This document shows positions 1-11,219 of a stretch of DNA of 64,000 nucleotides, piece by piece (within the stretch, counting starts at the first letter, position 1; every line of letters starts with the position of its first letter). Location of the stretch: NCBI GenBank assembly GCA_038373885.1, contig JAWZYV010014418.1, forward strand, positions 310,001 through 374,000. Direction: 5' to 3'. Made by a program: the position numbers and the translations under genes. The DNA is from Cheiracanthium punctorium (taxonomy: Eukaryota; Arthropoda; Arachnida; Araneae; Cheiracanthiidae). The notes beneath the pieces are model-generated. The model was not told the origin of the DNA. It was given only the letters and a program-made list of their open reading frames with translations, and made no database searches.

Positions 1-561
1 TTAAAGTAAAATTTTCCTAAGTATTAATATTTTTTATGATAAATTAATATTAATGAGCTCTCACCTAGAGAGGAATGTGAAAAAATGCGTGGTCTTGAAG
101 GGTATACCGTGTAATTGCATTTTTATTTTTATTTCTTTGCTTCTTGTACTAATATCTTGAAGCGTCAGTGATCTTTACATTAAAAGCTTACTGCTTCGTA
201 TAAATTGTGTGAAAAAACGAGTATATACACACAAAGCTCTTTCCGCTTGATGAATCTTTTATGAGATTTTTTATGCTTTCCGTGTTATTTAACAGAGTTT
301 AGAGAATTTTAATTGAAAATAATTGCCCATGATCCAGGATAATAAGAGGGAAATAAAGTTCAGTTATCCACTGACATAATTTTTAAAACGATTTAACTAA
401 TTATGCTTCACCGAAGTATATTATAAATATTAATAAACTTTTTTTTCGTGCTGGAAAGTTTTTATGTTATTCCTTTCGTAACCTTGTGCTTAAACTATGC
501 ATGCACTTTGCGTACATGCAAATTTAACTGGTTAATTACTAGTTGTTTGCATTGAGCAAGG
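1..561. other. AT-rich non-coding stretch
   Basis: No open frame, repeat array or paired terminal repeat was recognised here. The sequence is AT-rich with scattered homopolymer runs. Confidence 0.5.
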
Positions 562-607
562 ATACAGGGTATCCTAAAAACACTAATACCTACTCTTTTA
601 TTCCTTG
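562..607 (+). repeat. Left terminal-repeat-like segment, mariner/Tc1 style
   Basis: Begins ATACAGGGTATCCTAAAAAC. The reverse complement of 4424-4469 gives ATACAGAGCGTCCTAAAAC followed by the same TATTCCTT motif, so the two segments form an imperfect inverted pair about 3.9 kb apart. ACAGGGTGTCC-type ends flanked by TA are common in the Tc1/mariner superfamily. They may be the ends of the element carrying the 880-3330 transposase remnant, but similarity fades after about 45 bp, so the pairing is tentative. Confidence 0.4.
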
Positions 608-879
608 AATGCTGATCACAAACATATATACTGGTTTCCAAAAATTAAAGAAAAATAGCTAAATATCGCTAACTCGTTCAAAAATGAGGCAATCCATTGA
701 AACTGGAATATGTTATCATATAAGTGTTGCTGAGTAAATTTCAAGTATTCAAATTATTGGCGTTGCAACCAAAATAAATAATTTGCTAGAAACATAAAAT
801 TTCATTTTTTAAATCATCCCTCCGATTTTTGCTGTGATTGTAAGTTAAGAAATCGGGCATAGCCAATTTGTAACAACGA

Positions 880-1477
880 CCTCCAGCCATCATTTGCCCG
901 AATAACTGCTATAGAAAGTTATTGAGAAACTAGAGGCACGTCAAAGTCAGGCACAAGTGGGCAGATGATTAAATGTGGGGTCCAAATACAGATGGTTTCC
1001 TTCTGTGGTTCATAGACTTTGGAAACAGTTTCTAACTACAGGTGCGGCATTCAGAAGTTTCAGCCAAGGACCGCCAGGTGTTACAACCACCGACGCTAAC
1101 TTATGTCTGTCGTTATGTGCACGAAAGAATAGAACCGCGACTCCGACTCAACTAAGAGCCTCCCTTCCTGCATCCACTGAAAACTTAATGTCAACGTCAA
1201 TGGTGAGTAGAAGGCTTCATGAAGATGATCTGTACGCGAGTCGACCAGCCCTTGGCGCCCCACTCACGTCACGCCACAGGAGGGAACGTTTGAGGTAGGC
1301 ACATCAACATATCCACTGGACGGCTATTCAGTGGAAGGCTGTTCTCTTTACGAATGAGTCCAGGTTTACCCTCCAAAGCGTTATTTGATTTGGAGAGAAT
1401 CTGGAATCCGTTATCATCCATGAAACTCCGTGAAAGAGATGCATACCGAAGACGCAGTGTCTGCGTTTGGGGTATTA
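880..1477 (+). pseudogene. Tc1-like transposase, N-terminal half (broken)
   Basis: Remnant of a Tc1/mariner transposase, the enzyme that binds terminal repeats and cuts and pastes its own element. The frame reads a helix-turn-helix-like region (VVHRLWKQFLTTGAA, then TATPTQLRASL and VSRRLHEDDLYASRPA) and continues past a stop at about 1296 into HWTAIQWKAVLFTNESRF. Upstream, at about 905-960, it reads EKLEARQSQAQVGR before another stop. In the family the motif is usually TDESRF. Here the first catalytic Asp reads Asn (TNESRF). Coding similarity continues to VCVWG at about 1460-1472 and is then interrupted by the foldback element, resuming at 2909. A 107-codon open frame (975-1298) is part of this remnant and not a separate gene. 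Stops, the Asn substitution and the insertion make it inactive. Confidence 0.85.
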
Positions 1478-2908
1478 GGGAGTTTTTGCATAGCGTATTT
1501 TCCTCCGTTAACGGTACCGCTATCCGCTAAACTGGTTTTTAACCGTGCTGCGCATGCTCACGTATACCGGGCGGCAGCATAACGTGAACGTAACCCGCTA
1601 TTTCTCCAAGGTTAACGGATACGCTAACGGTGAAACTCTATCGAAACAAGATGGTCGCCAAACAAGTGTGATTTAACATTCTTAATAAAATATGAATAAA
1701 TATAACCGACAAAGGAACGACATTTACTATAAAAGTTAACTTATTAGTGCTATAGGAGTTTTTAGCTAGAAATCTTGAAGATTCGCCGATCTTTAAATTC
1801 TTGCATAGTTCATTTGGTATCGCCACCTAGTGTCGGGAAAATAAATTGTTTTCCAAAGGATTTTTTTTCCGTTTTGCATTGGTTTAAGAAAATTTTGTTT
1901 AAATTTTAAACAAATGAATTTATAGAATAATGAAATCCCCAGAAAATAGTTACAAACAAATTAAAGCAGAATTTTTAATTTAAAGCAAAAAATTAATTTA
2001 GACGTATGCTTTTTCTTTTGATTATTTGAATAACTTTAGGAAAATACGGTTAAATTTTTAACGAAATTAGTTTAAAAACAATTAAAATCCTCATACAATA
2101 ATTATTTTTTTTTTATTTTTATGCAGTAAGAACCACTAGACATAAAAACTAAAAATAATTATAGACGAATTAAAAATCCAGGTTTTTATAATTATTTTAT
2201 TAAAATTACAAGTTTGTAAACAAACCCTGATTTTTAAAAAAAATTATTGTAGACGAATTAAAAAATTCAGGTTTGTGAAGTAGTGTTCGCACTGGGTTTA
2301 ATTTATTTATAAATATTTTGTAGGTTCTAGTCCTAATTACTGCTCAAACAAATGCTCCATGTTAGTGGTTCGTACTGGATTTGAAAAAAAATAGTTTATG
2401 GGGATTTTAATTATTTAAAAAACTAATTTCGTGAAAAATTCTACTGTATTTACCTAAACTGTCCAAATACACAAAAAATTCAAAGAGAAAAAATACGTGC
2501 AAAAATATACATATAAGAAATTTGTATTTTAATTTTTCATTTGCTTAAAATAAAAAACTATGCTTTAATTTGTTTGAATCTTTTTTCTGGGGATTTCATT
2601 AATTCTATAAATTCATTTTGCTTTCATTTTATACGATAATTTCTAAAAGTAATGCAATGCAATTATGGGAGGAATTTTTCAAGGGAAAAAACCGCATAAA
2701 AAATTATTTTCTTGCCACTAGATGGCAATACTGAAAGAAGAGAAGAATATAATCTGATAAATGCTTAGGGAGCAAAAATGTTATGCAAAAACTCTCATTT
2801 TGTTAGTAGTTCAGATACCGTAAACTTTATACGGGCGCATGCGCTGTACTGTCCTATGACATTTAACGTTAGCGTTACGGTGAGTGAAACCGCTATGCAA
2901 AAACTCCC
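1478..2908. mobile_element. Foldback-type element (long inverted arms, TATTA target duplication)
   Basis: Left end GGGAGTTTTTGCATAGCG and right end CGCTATGCAAAAACTCCC are perfect 18-bp inverted repeats. TATTA lies on both sides (1473-1477 and 2909-2913), and removing the element with one TATTA rejoins the flanking transposase reading frame, so the borders are well supported. Inverted similarity is not limited to the tips. The left arm (about 1478-2150) resembles the reverse complement of the right arm (about 2340-2908), for example ATGAAATCCCCAGAAAA near 1930 against its complement near 2590, and CGCCACCTAGTG near 1821 against its complement near 2720. A second internal tip copy, GTTATGCAAAAACTCTC, lies at 2781-2797. 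No transposase is visible, and the 62-76 codon open frames inside are not convincing. The superfamily is unknown. Confidence 0.8.
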
Positions 2909-3330
2909 TATTATCTCTATAAGAATACGCGTACACCTCCATGTCTTTCCACGAGAGAACAGTGAGTGTTCAGACTTATAGAGATGACATCCTTGATGCT
3001 TATGTGTGCCCTTATGCTGGGGCAATTCTTATTGATTTCGTACTTCAGGACGACAATGATAGATCTCACAGGGCTCACATTGTGAATTATTATCTTCACC
3101 AGCAAATAATTTAGCACATGAAATGGTCAGCTCCATCACCGGACCTATATCCTATAGAGCATGTCTGGGGTGATTTAGGAAGACATTAACTACTCTCAAT
3201 CCTCCTCTTCAGCGCTTGAAACTGCTTTGATAGAGCAATGACTCTCGCTTTCAACGAAACTGATAGACCACATGACTGACAGCAACACACATTGCTGTAG
3301 GTGTTGTATTGCTTCTAGGGGGATCATATT
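2909..3330 (+). pseudogene. Tc1-like transposase, C-terminal half (broken)
   Basis: Continuation of the transposase interrupted at 1477. It reads GIIS...RIRVHLHVF, then YRDDILDAYVCPYAG, FVLQDDNDRSHRAHIV with the second catalytic Asp region, and APSPDLYPIEHVWGDLGRH with the terminal Glu of the DDE triad retained. A stop falls between HQQII and HMKWSAP, another follows GDLGRH, and the tail near 3290-3330 is degenerate. Together with the N-terminal half this is one ~1 kb coding region of typical Tc1 length. The triad now reads N-D-E, so catalysis would be lost even without the stops. Confidence 0.85.
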
Positions 3331-3541
3331 CCATATCGAAGTTACTTTTCCTATAATAAACTGACACATCCAATTTTTTGATTTTATATATATATGCTAA
3401 TTTCTATAACACCAAAAGAGTCTCGTAATTTCCTTTCATGCTATTTTATTGCTTAACTATCTGTTTTATACTGTAGGTGAATTTCATTAAATTCTACAAG
3501 TACGTCTTTGAGTATTCGTCATTTCTGGGACTTTTCCTTAA

Positions 3542-3825
3542 TTAACCCATTTATGCCTAGCGTCCCTTTTTAGGGACGGCATTTTCGCTATTAGTCGAAA
3601 ACGTTATTTATTTTTCCTAGCCTTTATTCATGAGTATTGAGCCTCAACTCCGCACAAAATTTTAGCATGACCAAGTAGGATGTTGATATTTCGATTTTTA
3701 TGCAAAATGATTTTAAAATAAATCATTCCTTGTTCAAGAAGTTGACATCAGAAATTTATCTATTATTTCTGTTATCAGTAAAAATCGAAGAAAGTCGCAA
3801 AAATATCCAGGCACAAATGGGTTAA
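3542..3825. mobile_element. TTAA-flanked MITE, piggyBac-like (copy A)
   Basis: A 276-bp interior (3546-3821) is flanked by TTAA on both sides. The ends are CCCATTTATGCCTAG and, on the other strand, CCCATTTGTGCCTGG. TTAA target duplications and CCC-initiated ends are the signature of piggyBac-type transposition. No coding capacity. A small hairpin (GTCCCTTTTTAGGGAC) lies just inside the left end. Confidence 0.75.
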
Positions 3826-3839
3826 TGATAACCAGTTAA

Positions 3840-4445
3840 ATTACATTACCAGTTAAGTTACACAAAAAAAGGTACAGAATTTTATGTTATCGTTAATTTT
3901 TTTTTTTCAGGAGATTAAATGTAAATAAATATAAAATTTAAATTTTTATGTGGTCCGACAACAAAAAAACTACGATTTCGTAAAATGTTCCTATAGTAAG
4001 GCGATGCACAAAGTCTCAAATTTTACCATAAAAATTTCAGAGATATGTTTAAACAAAGGTGGTGAGCGGCTATACAATACGAATAATAGAAGTATTATGT
4101 ATCTATGCAACCATTATTTGCTTTCGTAATTTGTGTACGACCCTTGAAATGCGATCATTTGATGTGATTTTTTTCTCTTTGTGAGCCTCTGAAAAGTGGA
4201 TTCAGGGAGCATATATTTACTTTCACATCTCCAGGATAAAATGCTCCATAGTATGCACCACCTTGTTAACGTATAGGGCACATTTAACAAATTTGAGTTT
4301 TTTTTTTTTGTACGTGGGTCATATAAAGATTTAAATTTTATATTTATTCATTAATCCCAGGGAAAAACTGAATCTATACCAAAAAATTATGTATATTTTT
4401 GGGAATAAAAAGGAATGCAAGGAATGTAAGGAATAAAATCCTAGT
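3840..4445. repeat. Palindromic repeat with ~150-bp inverted arms
   Basis: The segment at about 3895-4060 resembles the reverse complement of about 4190-4375. For example AATAAATATAAAATTTAAAT occurs near 3923 on the plus strand and its complement near 4330, and further in GATGCAC...CATAAAA...GAGATATG pairs with GGTGCATAC...GGAGATGTG. It is probably a decayed non-autonomous DNA transposon or foldback remnant. The outer limits are not clear. The right side runs into the ACAGAGCGTCC terminal-like motif at about 4450-4470. Confidence 0.55.
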
Positions 4446-4469
4446 TCAGTGTTTTAGGACGCTCTGTAT
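4424..4469 (-). repeat. Right terminal-repeat-like segment, pairs with 562-607
   Basis: On the minus strand this reads ATACAGAGCGTCCTAAAAC followed by CACTGAACTAGG and TATTCCTT, matching the left segment at 562-607. It borders the palindromic repeat, so it could belong to that element and not to the Tc1-like gene. Confidence 0.4.
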
Positions 4470-4679
4470 ATGACTAATTATTGCTTGTGCAATCATGTAT
4501 CAGTTTCTGTACCAGCAAAGGGAAAATCAGACCCTTTTGAGATATCCTTTTTCGGTCAATTGGAGCTTTATATTATTAAGATAAATGATTAAACGTATTC
4601 AATGTCAAAGCATTGATTTTTTCCGTAAGCAAGGGCTATAGGAAAAGTACCTTTTAAAATAATAGACAGTAAAGCCCTG

Positions 4680-4997
4680 TTAACCCTTAAATGCATGAAT
4701 TTTTTTCTCGTTCGCACGATAGCCACGAGTATAAGTTAAATTTCTTATATCAGTTTTATGAATAACTATTACATTTCTCCAAGGACAAACAGTTTGAAAG
4801 AATTATGTGAAACATTTATTACTCACGATATGAATCATATAAATCATTCCATATGAATGAATCCATATGAATCATTTATTATTAAAAAAAAAAACTATAT
4901 TTTATATATGAAACTGACGTAAGAAATTTGGCTTCTACTCTAATCCGGCACTGAAAAATACGATGCATATATGCATCGCTATGCGTTTAAGGGTTAA
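4680..4997. mobile_element. TTAA-flanked MITE, piggyBac-like (copy B)
   Basis: TTAA at 4680-4683 and 4994-4997 encloses a 310-bp element with ends CCCTTAAATGCATG and, on the other strand, CCCTTAAACGCATAG. The interior has a small palindrome (CGATGCATATATGCATCG) just inside the right end and short duplications of CATATGAATCAT around 4830-4880. The end sequence differs from the 3542-3825 MITE, so this is a separate family with the same target preference. Confidence 0.75.
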
Positions 4998-7187
4998 TAT
5001 CCGAGATTAGATATAAGAGCCACAGCCACAGTGTATTTAATGAGGTACTTGTAAATGTTGGTAATCATAATAAAAAGATGTATGTTCAGATATAAGATTT
5101 TTTTTTAAATTAAATTTTCTGGGATAATAATCATATAGTTTTAATAAAAATGTAGCCTAAATAAACTATTGAAAATATTTTTAACCGTAGCTCTTGCGCT
5201 GCTAATATAATGTGTGTATGTGCGTGTGATTTGAGAAACATTTTACCCTGCATAAGAAATATCATTAGTTCATTTTTTTAAACCAAGATCAACGTATTAC
5301 AATTATTTTATGATATTTTATGATATGTTTTTGCGTAAATAAAGTAATACGAAATTATTATAAAGATGAAAGTAAAACTACATTTTAATGAAAAATTTTC
5401 CCATTAGGGAAATATATTTAACCTTCTATGTAAACATAAAACGGTAATTATATTTAATGCTTAAATTCCAGAGTAATAAATGCTTTCCAGAAATTAAGAG
5501 CAAAAATTAAATTTCAAAAACAATTTATTAATTACTTTTTAATTAAACTATGCTTCAAGAATGTTAGAACATGATAGCAGTTTTCTTTTGTACAACAATA
5601 AGTTATTAACACTTTAATAAAATTGTTTTTAGTTAGAGTAAAGTATAGGTATTAAAGTAGATTAAAAAGGATTTGCTTTAACACGTTCAGACACATTTTT
5701 GAAAAAATTATTAAAAGTGAACTGTAGTTAAACTTTATTTTACTTTCATGAGTTTTTTTTCTTAATTTTTTAAAATATAAACTGCAAGCAATTTTCTAAA
5801 AAAATTATGAGGTGAGATTAGTTAATTCCAAAGCTAAAAAAGAATATTCGAAAGAATCAAAACTTATAAATTTTAAACAAGTTTTTACTTAAAAAAGTAA
5901 TTCTTAATTATAGTAGAAAATTTTTAATTTATATAGTTGTTTGCTCAAAACAAAAAATATTTCTGAAAGAGTTATTGTTTTGATGCAGTCAGAAATTTTA
6001 AATTAAGATTTTTGCAACAAAGGAAAAGTATTTGTCGTTCAAATGCTTAAATTAAAAGAGTTTATGATGGAAAAAGCATGTCAGAGTTAATATTTTTTAA
6101 AGCTTCCATATATCTGAATAAAGTTATTTGTTATATTATCAATAAATCTATCTTATCGAAATCTTTTTGAATAAAAATATTATTTTGCATAGTGTTTGCA
6201 AATATGAATTTCATTTTTGTAAATGCGTTTTACAATCATTCACGGAAAGCTAATTAATATGTTTTCAAATATTAATCATTTACAGGAATTCATAAAATCC
6301 AATTTTATATTGAATATGATATACATATCAATATATGTAAGGTATTGTAAAGTTTTCACATCGATTATTCTTCCATAAATGCATGGGATATTGGTAATTG
6401 TAAAAATATGACATTGCAATTTAGCCACGGCTCTTACAGTAACAGGAGAGAAAAATTTGATATATTCTATTGGAAGTGGACTGCACTTGCTTCAGGAATA
6501 GAGGGATCTCGAAGGATTAGAATTATCTTGTATATCATCGGTCCAGATCCGCCCACTTGTAACCACCCGAAGCAACAATAAATTTACTTCAATGTCATAT
6601 AACGTCAATCAGTTAACTAGAGGATTAAGCCCGTTGTGGAGGTAATTACAACGGACGCTAGAAAATCATTTGACAAAAATATGTCTACACTCAGAAATTT
6701 ACTCTTTGCCCACAAAGTAAATAACTTCATACTCAATTTTTATTATATACCGAAATCGGAATTACATACTCTGCAGAAACTTTTCGCATTCGAAAGATTT
6801 CGTTTGGTGGAAACATCCTCTCCTATATCAATGCTTAATGCAGAGAAGATAAGTTTATTTGTAAAAAAAAAGTTAAACTGGGTAATCTAGAAAAACTATT
6901 TTAAATGAATTGGAATCGTAATTTTCCCTTCAAAGCCTGATAACCGTGATTCCAATAGGACGTCAATGTCACTCTCGACACCTAATTTTGTCAAGCAAAT
7001 AATAAACTTTTTTTACTCTCGGAAACAAAGTGGAGCTGAAAATATCAAAAATCGTTTAAAATTAAGGAACTGGTGAATTTTCAGATTTTTAAAATAGTGC
7101 AGATTGATTTTTATATATTATTTTACTTATGGAAACTATTAAGCCGATCGCACCAACGGTGTGAATTTTATTACATTTTATAGACAA
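4998..7187. other. AT-rich stretch without recognised gene
   Basis: Very AT-rich with no terminal-repeat pair found. One 84-codon frame at 6636-6890 (+) starts MEVITTDARKSF and has no recognised domain. The local composition rises in GC between about 6470 and 6660, which may mark an old transposon or exon fragment, but no family could be named. Confidence 0.4.
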
Positions 7188-8809
7188 CTAGCTGAAGTAC
7201 CCGTCCTCGACGGGTTAGTGAATGAAAATTTCTAAAAAGCAAGAACTTTCGTCAGCATTGTAGGAGTACACAGAATGGATGTAGTATGTTGCCAAAGTAA
7301 AGAAAGCGAAGTTATAATTTTCATGTATTGTTAAAATATTACAGGTTAGAGAGTAACTAAGTAATATCATTTCATTCGCTTTAGTCGTAATTATGTGATG
7401 CGCGAACGAATATTTACGCATATTGAAATAATTGTCGCAAAATCTCAAAATCTAATCAATATTTTGAAAAATTCGAAGCCTAGAATTTAAGTTGAGTGAC
7501 AATCTATCATGTCACCCAAATTCGTTTCATTCCCTGCAGTCTTTATTTCGTGATGCTGGAACCAATTTTCAGCATTTTAAAACGATTTTCGAAAAATCTC
7601 AAAATGTAAGCAAAATATTTTTAAAATTCAACGCCTATAAATTAAGATTAGCAACTACCTATCATATCACTCAATTTCGTAACATTCGTACTAGTCGTTA
7701 TTACGTGATGTTTGAAGAATTATAAACGTATTTTGAGAGAATTTTCACAAAATCTCAAAAATCTAATAAAAATGTTTAAAAAATTAGACTCCTATAGTTT
7801 ATGTTGAGCAACCGTCTATCATGTGACCAAATTTCATATCATTTGCTTTAGTCGCCATTACGTAATGCGGGAACAAAGATTCACTCAGTTTTAAACGATT
7901 TTCGCAAAATCTCGAAATCTGATCGATTTTTTTTAATTAGATGCTAATAGTTTAAAGTGAGTGACCACCTATCATTTCACCAAATATCATTTTTTCACCT
8001 TTGCAGTTATTACGTCATGTGCGAACACAAATTTACGCAGTTTGAAATGATTTTCGCAAAATCTCAAAATCTTGTCAAGATTTTTTTTTAATTCGACGAA
8101 TATGTTTTAAGTTGAGTGAGCACCTATCATGACACCAAATTTCATATGATTCGCTTCAGTCGTTTTTACGTGATGCTTGAACACAAATTTACGCAGTTTG
8201 AAAGGATTTTCGCAAAATCTCAAAATCCAAGCAAGATTTTTTTTTAATTCGACGCTTATGTTTTAAGTTGAGTGAGCACCTATCATGACACTCAATTTCA
8301 TATCATTCGCTTCAGTCGTTTTTACGTGATGCTTGAACATAAATTTACGCAGTTTGAAAGGATTTTTGCAAAATCTCAAAATCCAATCAGGATTTTTTAA
8401 AAAATTGGACGCCTATGTTTTAAGTTGAGTGACCACCTATCATGACACCCAATTTCGTATCATTCGCTTCAGTCGTTTTTGCGTGATGCTTGAACACAAA
8501 TTTACGCAGTTTGAAACGATTTTCGCAAAATCTGAAAATCTAATCAAGATTTTTTAAAAATTCGACGCCTATGTTTTAAGTTGAGTGACCACCTATCATG
8601 ACACCAAATTTCATATCATTCGCTTCAGTCGTTTTTACGTGATGTTTAAACAAAAAAAGCGTCACGGACAGAATGGCAGAATGACACACAGACAAACTTT
8701 TTTTTGAGGGTCGCATCGGATTCCCGGGTGCTTGAAACGGATAGAAATCGCAAAATTTTTGAATTCCAAGAAATGTACAGACAAAAGTCTAATTTTATTT
8801 ATATAGATA
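7188..8809 (+). mobile_element. Interspersed element with tandem-repeat core (copy 1)
   Basis: Starts CTAGCTGAAGTACCCGTC followed by a perfect small hairpin (ACCCGTC-CTC-GACGGGT) and ends in ACAGACAAAAGTCT then TTTATTTATATAGAT. Between the ends lie about eight units of roughly 156 bp, each carrying a CGCAAAATCTCAAAATC-type motif (near 7436, 7593, 7748, 7902, 8056, 8211, 8370 and 8524) and a CACCTATCATG-type motif. The same head and tail frame a second copy at 21578-23511, so this is a dispersed element and not a simple satellite. No transposase or reverse transcriptase is present. The class is unknown. Open frames at 7215-7448 and 7492-7725 are shadows of the repeat units. Confidence 0.7.
7430..8650 (+). 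repeat. Tandem array, ~156-bp unit, about 8 copies
   Basis: Core of the element above. Units near 8050-8640 are most alike, including shared ACAAATTTACGCAGTTTGAA and TCGTTTTTACGTGATGCTT blocks. Units toward the left end are more diverged, suggesting recent homogenisation or expansion on the right side. Confidence 0.75.
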
Positions 8810-9684
8810 GCTTTTTAATGGGTTTGGATTAATGATGGGAAAAGTTTTGTTTTGGATTTGTTGAATCGGAATTGCGATAGAGTCAGTGAGTCAGAGATCA
8901 GCGTAACTACTACATAGTAGGATTATATTATGAAATTCAATTATAGTAATTTATTGGGATTGGAGTAACAGAGGTGGGGAAGTAGCAGAAGCATCAAGTG
9001 TATTGACTTTTCGGTCTAGATCTGGCACGCATTTTAGTGACTAGTTAAGTGCATAATTTTTGCACATTCACATTCCTCATGACAGTTGTAAGGATAACAA
9101 AGTTTCCCATGCTTACCGAGTCCAGATTTTTTTATAAAGTATGTGTAATTTGTAAGAAAAGTGAAAGAGGTACCAGTAAAGCTCTCTAGCCAACATAAAG
9201 AATAAATACTTTTCTGTGTTGAAGCTTAATGAACGTGGCAAAATACTGCACATAATTAGAATGACTATAGAGACGAAGAATAGAAGATAATTTGATTATA
9301 AATAAGAAAAAAAAGTTTTTTAGTTCGTAAATTTCAAATCTCTCACTACGTACTAACAAAAGATGTGTGAAAACGCTGTTTCCTCAAGAGAGGCTCAATA
9401 ATGGTTAGGGGATACTACAGAAACTTTGACACCTCTCGCATCCTAATGACAAAAGCAAAGACCGTTTCAGCTGGAAAAAAAATTTTAGTTCAGATTTTTT
9501 TTACACATAATTTTAAATAAGTGTATAAAGAATGGCTTACATATTACAGAAGCATAAAGAAATAAGCAAAGATATAGAGGTACCTACTAGGTAATACCCA
9601 TCAAAATTTGACTATAAAAACGTCATAGTATAAGAGATAAAATTTGTTGAACCTCAATAAAATCTTAGAACAGAATACTGGATA
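8810..9684. other. AT-rich spacer
   Basis: No repeat pair, open frame or RNA gene recognised between the tandem-core element and the Tc1-like element. Confidence 0.4.
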
Positions 9685-9686
9685 TA

Positions 9687-11217
9687 CACTGCTCAAAACA
9701 ATTAAAGGATATTGCGGTTTTAGGTGGATCTTGTGGCTGGGAAACTTTTTAGCTTATTGATACATGGTCGACAAACGTAGTAGGTTATATGAGAATAAAT
9801 TACACATGCTTGGCAGAAAAAAATGCATTTTATTGCGCATTTGTGTAGAAAAGGGAAAATAACACAATTTGTGCATATGAGAAAAAATGAATAAGAAAAG
9901 GTGTTTTCTTCAAAGGAAATCATTTTCAGTAGGGGATATGGTTTCCACGGACGGCCAGCAACGTTGAACACCTTTGAGGCATGGAGTCAATGGGGCTATT
10001 AATCACGAATTGGGGTATTCTGTCCCACTCTTCGAGAAGAACTCTTTCCAGTTCGTGGAGAGTTTGTGGGGGTGGTTGGCGGCCAGCAACTCGTCTTCCT
10101 AGACCGTCCCAAACGTGCTCTATTGGATTCATGTCTGAAGAACACGCTGGCCATTCCATTCGTACGAATCCTTCTTCGAAAAGGAAATCCTCCACCAGGT
10201 TAGCACGATGTGGCCTGCATTTATCATCCATTAAAATGAAGTCATCTCCGATTGCTGCAGCGTAAGAGACTACAATAGGTCTGAGGATCTCATCCCTATA
10301 TCGGTGACCAGTCAGAGGTCCATCTCGAATGATGTAGAGGTCTGTGCGCCCGTCAATGCAGATGCCACCATACACCAACACTCCCCCACCGCCAAAGCTG
10401 ACACTTTCGAGCACGAACGCAGGATTATTCCTACTGCTACGGTCCCTCCAGATGAAAATACGCCTATTATCAGGATGGACTGAAAAACGGGACCCGTCAG
10501 AAAAAAAGAACATTGCTTCATTCATTTCTCCTCCAGTTCACATGCTCTGTTGCCCACTCCCTGCGGTCGCGACGATTCCTTGATGTTAGTCTAACACATA
10601 CCATCGGTCGGCGAGCATACAGACCTACACCATGGAGCCGGTTTCGGACAGTCTGGGTTAAAACCGTGGTGCCAGTAGCCGAGCGAAGGTGTTGTTGGAG
10701 AAGAGTAGCGTTCATATTCCGGTGTCACCGAGCCGTTAACACTAAATAACGATCTTCATTGGGCTTTGTTGCCCGTCTACGACCTTGCCCTGGTCTTCGG
10801 CCTGCACCTCCAGTCGCCAAAAACCGGTTCCAGATCCTGGAAATCACACTTTGTGACACTCCAATGGCTTCGCTACTTCGGCTTGAGTTTGTCCCCCTTC
10901 TAACCTACCGACAACTCTCCAAGCTTCTGAATCGGTTAAATGACTTCGCTGAGACATCGTACTCATCGAAACAAAGCAGTCACTGAGTGCCGATCATCCT
11001 TGTCTTCATTGTCTTTTATTCAGTTGAGAGTCCAATTTCATTCGCTGCCGATGAAGCGACGTTTTTGACGTCGAACTCAAAATTAGCATACTCCACAGTT
11101 TGAAAATCAGAAAAATCTGCATTTGTGATTCTCTTCTTCCATTTTCGGCAAAACAAATTCGCTTATATCTTTATTTTATGTAAAACTTACAATATCCTTT
11201 AACTGTTTTGAGCAGTG
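9687..11217 (-). mobile_element. Full-length Tc1-like transposon with intact ends
   Basis: A 1531-bp element bounded by CACTGCTCAAAACAATTAAA on the left and its near-perfect inverse at 11188-11217, with TA dinucleotides on both outer sides (9685-9686 and 11218-11219). CACTGCTCAAAA-type ends with TA duplication are typical of the Tc1/mariner superfamily. It contains one broken transposase gene on the minus strand. Confidence 0.92.
9926..10957 (-). pseudogene. Tc1-like DD34E transposase, multiply broken
   Basis: The coding strand starts ATG at 10957 (MSQRSHLTDSEAWRVV) and ends with the stop at 9926-9928 after RGNHIPY. The N-terminal paired-like HTH is recognisable (EAIGVSQSVISRIWNRF), then LLQQHLRSATG and VRNRLHGVGLYARRP. 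The catalytic region keeps SDGSRF, FILMDDKCRPHRA and SSDMNPIEHVWDGLGRR, with 34 residues between the second Asp and the Glu. Damage: a frameshift near 10870, a stop at 10725-10727 (CGA to TGA), a stop at 10518-10520 just before the catalytic domain, and an extra base in the T7 run opposite 10501-10507. The last 199 codons remain open. The usual family length of about 340 residues is otherwise preserved, so this is a fairly young but dead copy. Overlapping open frames on both strands are shadows. Confidence 0.92.
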
Positions 11218-11219
11218 TA

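Noticed and set aside
7188..8809. CRISPR-like array
   Set aside because: Units are ~156 bp with no short-repeat/unique-spacer pattern, the region is eukaryotic, and no cas genes are present.
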